DNA of 7,945 nucleotides, taken from NCBI GenBank assembly GCA_044359175.1, contig JBIKMO010000201.1, forward strand, positions 1 to 7,945. The letters are read 5' to 3'. The notes beneath the pieces were generated by a model, which saw only the letters and a list, made by a program, of their open reading frames with translations, was not told the DNA's origin and searched no databases. Source of the stretch: UBA4615 sp044359175. Lineage in GTDB: Bacteria; Pseudomonadota; Gammaproteobacteria; Burkholderiales; Burkholderiaceae_E. This document shows positions 6,490 to 7,945 of the stretch, piece after piece; the first letter of the stretch is position 1, and every line of letters starts with the position of its first letter. The translations under genes were made by a program, and so were the position numbers.

Positions 6490-6495
6490 AGGAGG
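6490..6495 (+). promoter_or_regulatory. crtI: Ribosome binding site of crtI
   Basis: A full AGGAGG lies 4 nt before the ATG at 6500. This is slightly short spacing, but the sequence is a complete consensus and it fixes the crtI start. Confidence 0.8.
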
Positions 6496-6499
6496 CCGC

Positions 6500-7945
<1,446 letters not shown>

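Overview
The window is very GC-rich, gene-dense bacterial DNA that runs across one edge of a photosynthesis gene cluster. The (bacterio)chlorophyll genes read as the purple-bacterial (proteobacterial) type. The Bug/TctC-family binding protein and the CrtI sequence type favour a betaproteobacterium of the Burkholderiales (Rubrivivax-like phototrophs). A high-GC alphaproteobacterium such as an Acetobacteraceae member is not excluded. This placement rests on recognising protein families, not on a search.

Left part (1-2898, + strand): three genes in the same direction with short gaps (38 and 43 nt). They are the C-terminal half of an NAD(P)+-dependent aldehyde dehydrogenase (its 5' end lies outside the window), a microsomal-type epoxide hydrolase that starts at a TTG codon, and a periplasmic tripartite-tricarboxylate-type substrate-binding protein. 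Together they look like a catabolic or uptake cassette for an organic acid or epoxide/aldehyde compound. The substrate cannot be read from sequence.

Middle (2899-2975): a 77-nt gap between convergent genes. It holds a strong GC-rich hairpin that could end transcription from both sides.

Right part (2976-6451, - strand): a tightly packed operon in the order bchG, PucC-like MFS protein (Bch2/ORF428 type), bchP, with gaps of only 3 and 5 nt. BchG attaches a C20 isoprenoid alcohol to bacteriochlorophyllide. BchP reduces the geranylgeranyl tail to phytyl. The membrane protein between them belongs to the family thought to handle bacteriochlorophyll delivery. Diverging from this operon is crtI (phytoene desaturase, 6500 to the window end, 3'-truncated), which starts carotenoid desaturation. 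The short bchG-crtI divergent region is the only clear control region in the window. It carries a perfect 7-bp inverted repeat and a near-match to the CrtJ/PpsR operator TGT-N12-ACA, so pigment-tail synthesis and carotenoid synthesis could share one light/redox-responsive switch.

I see no RNA genes, insertion sequences, CRISPR arrays or attachment sites. No gene looks frameshifted. I found no clearly new system. The most useful leads are the divergent regulatory region and the catabolic cassette at the cluster edge.
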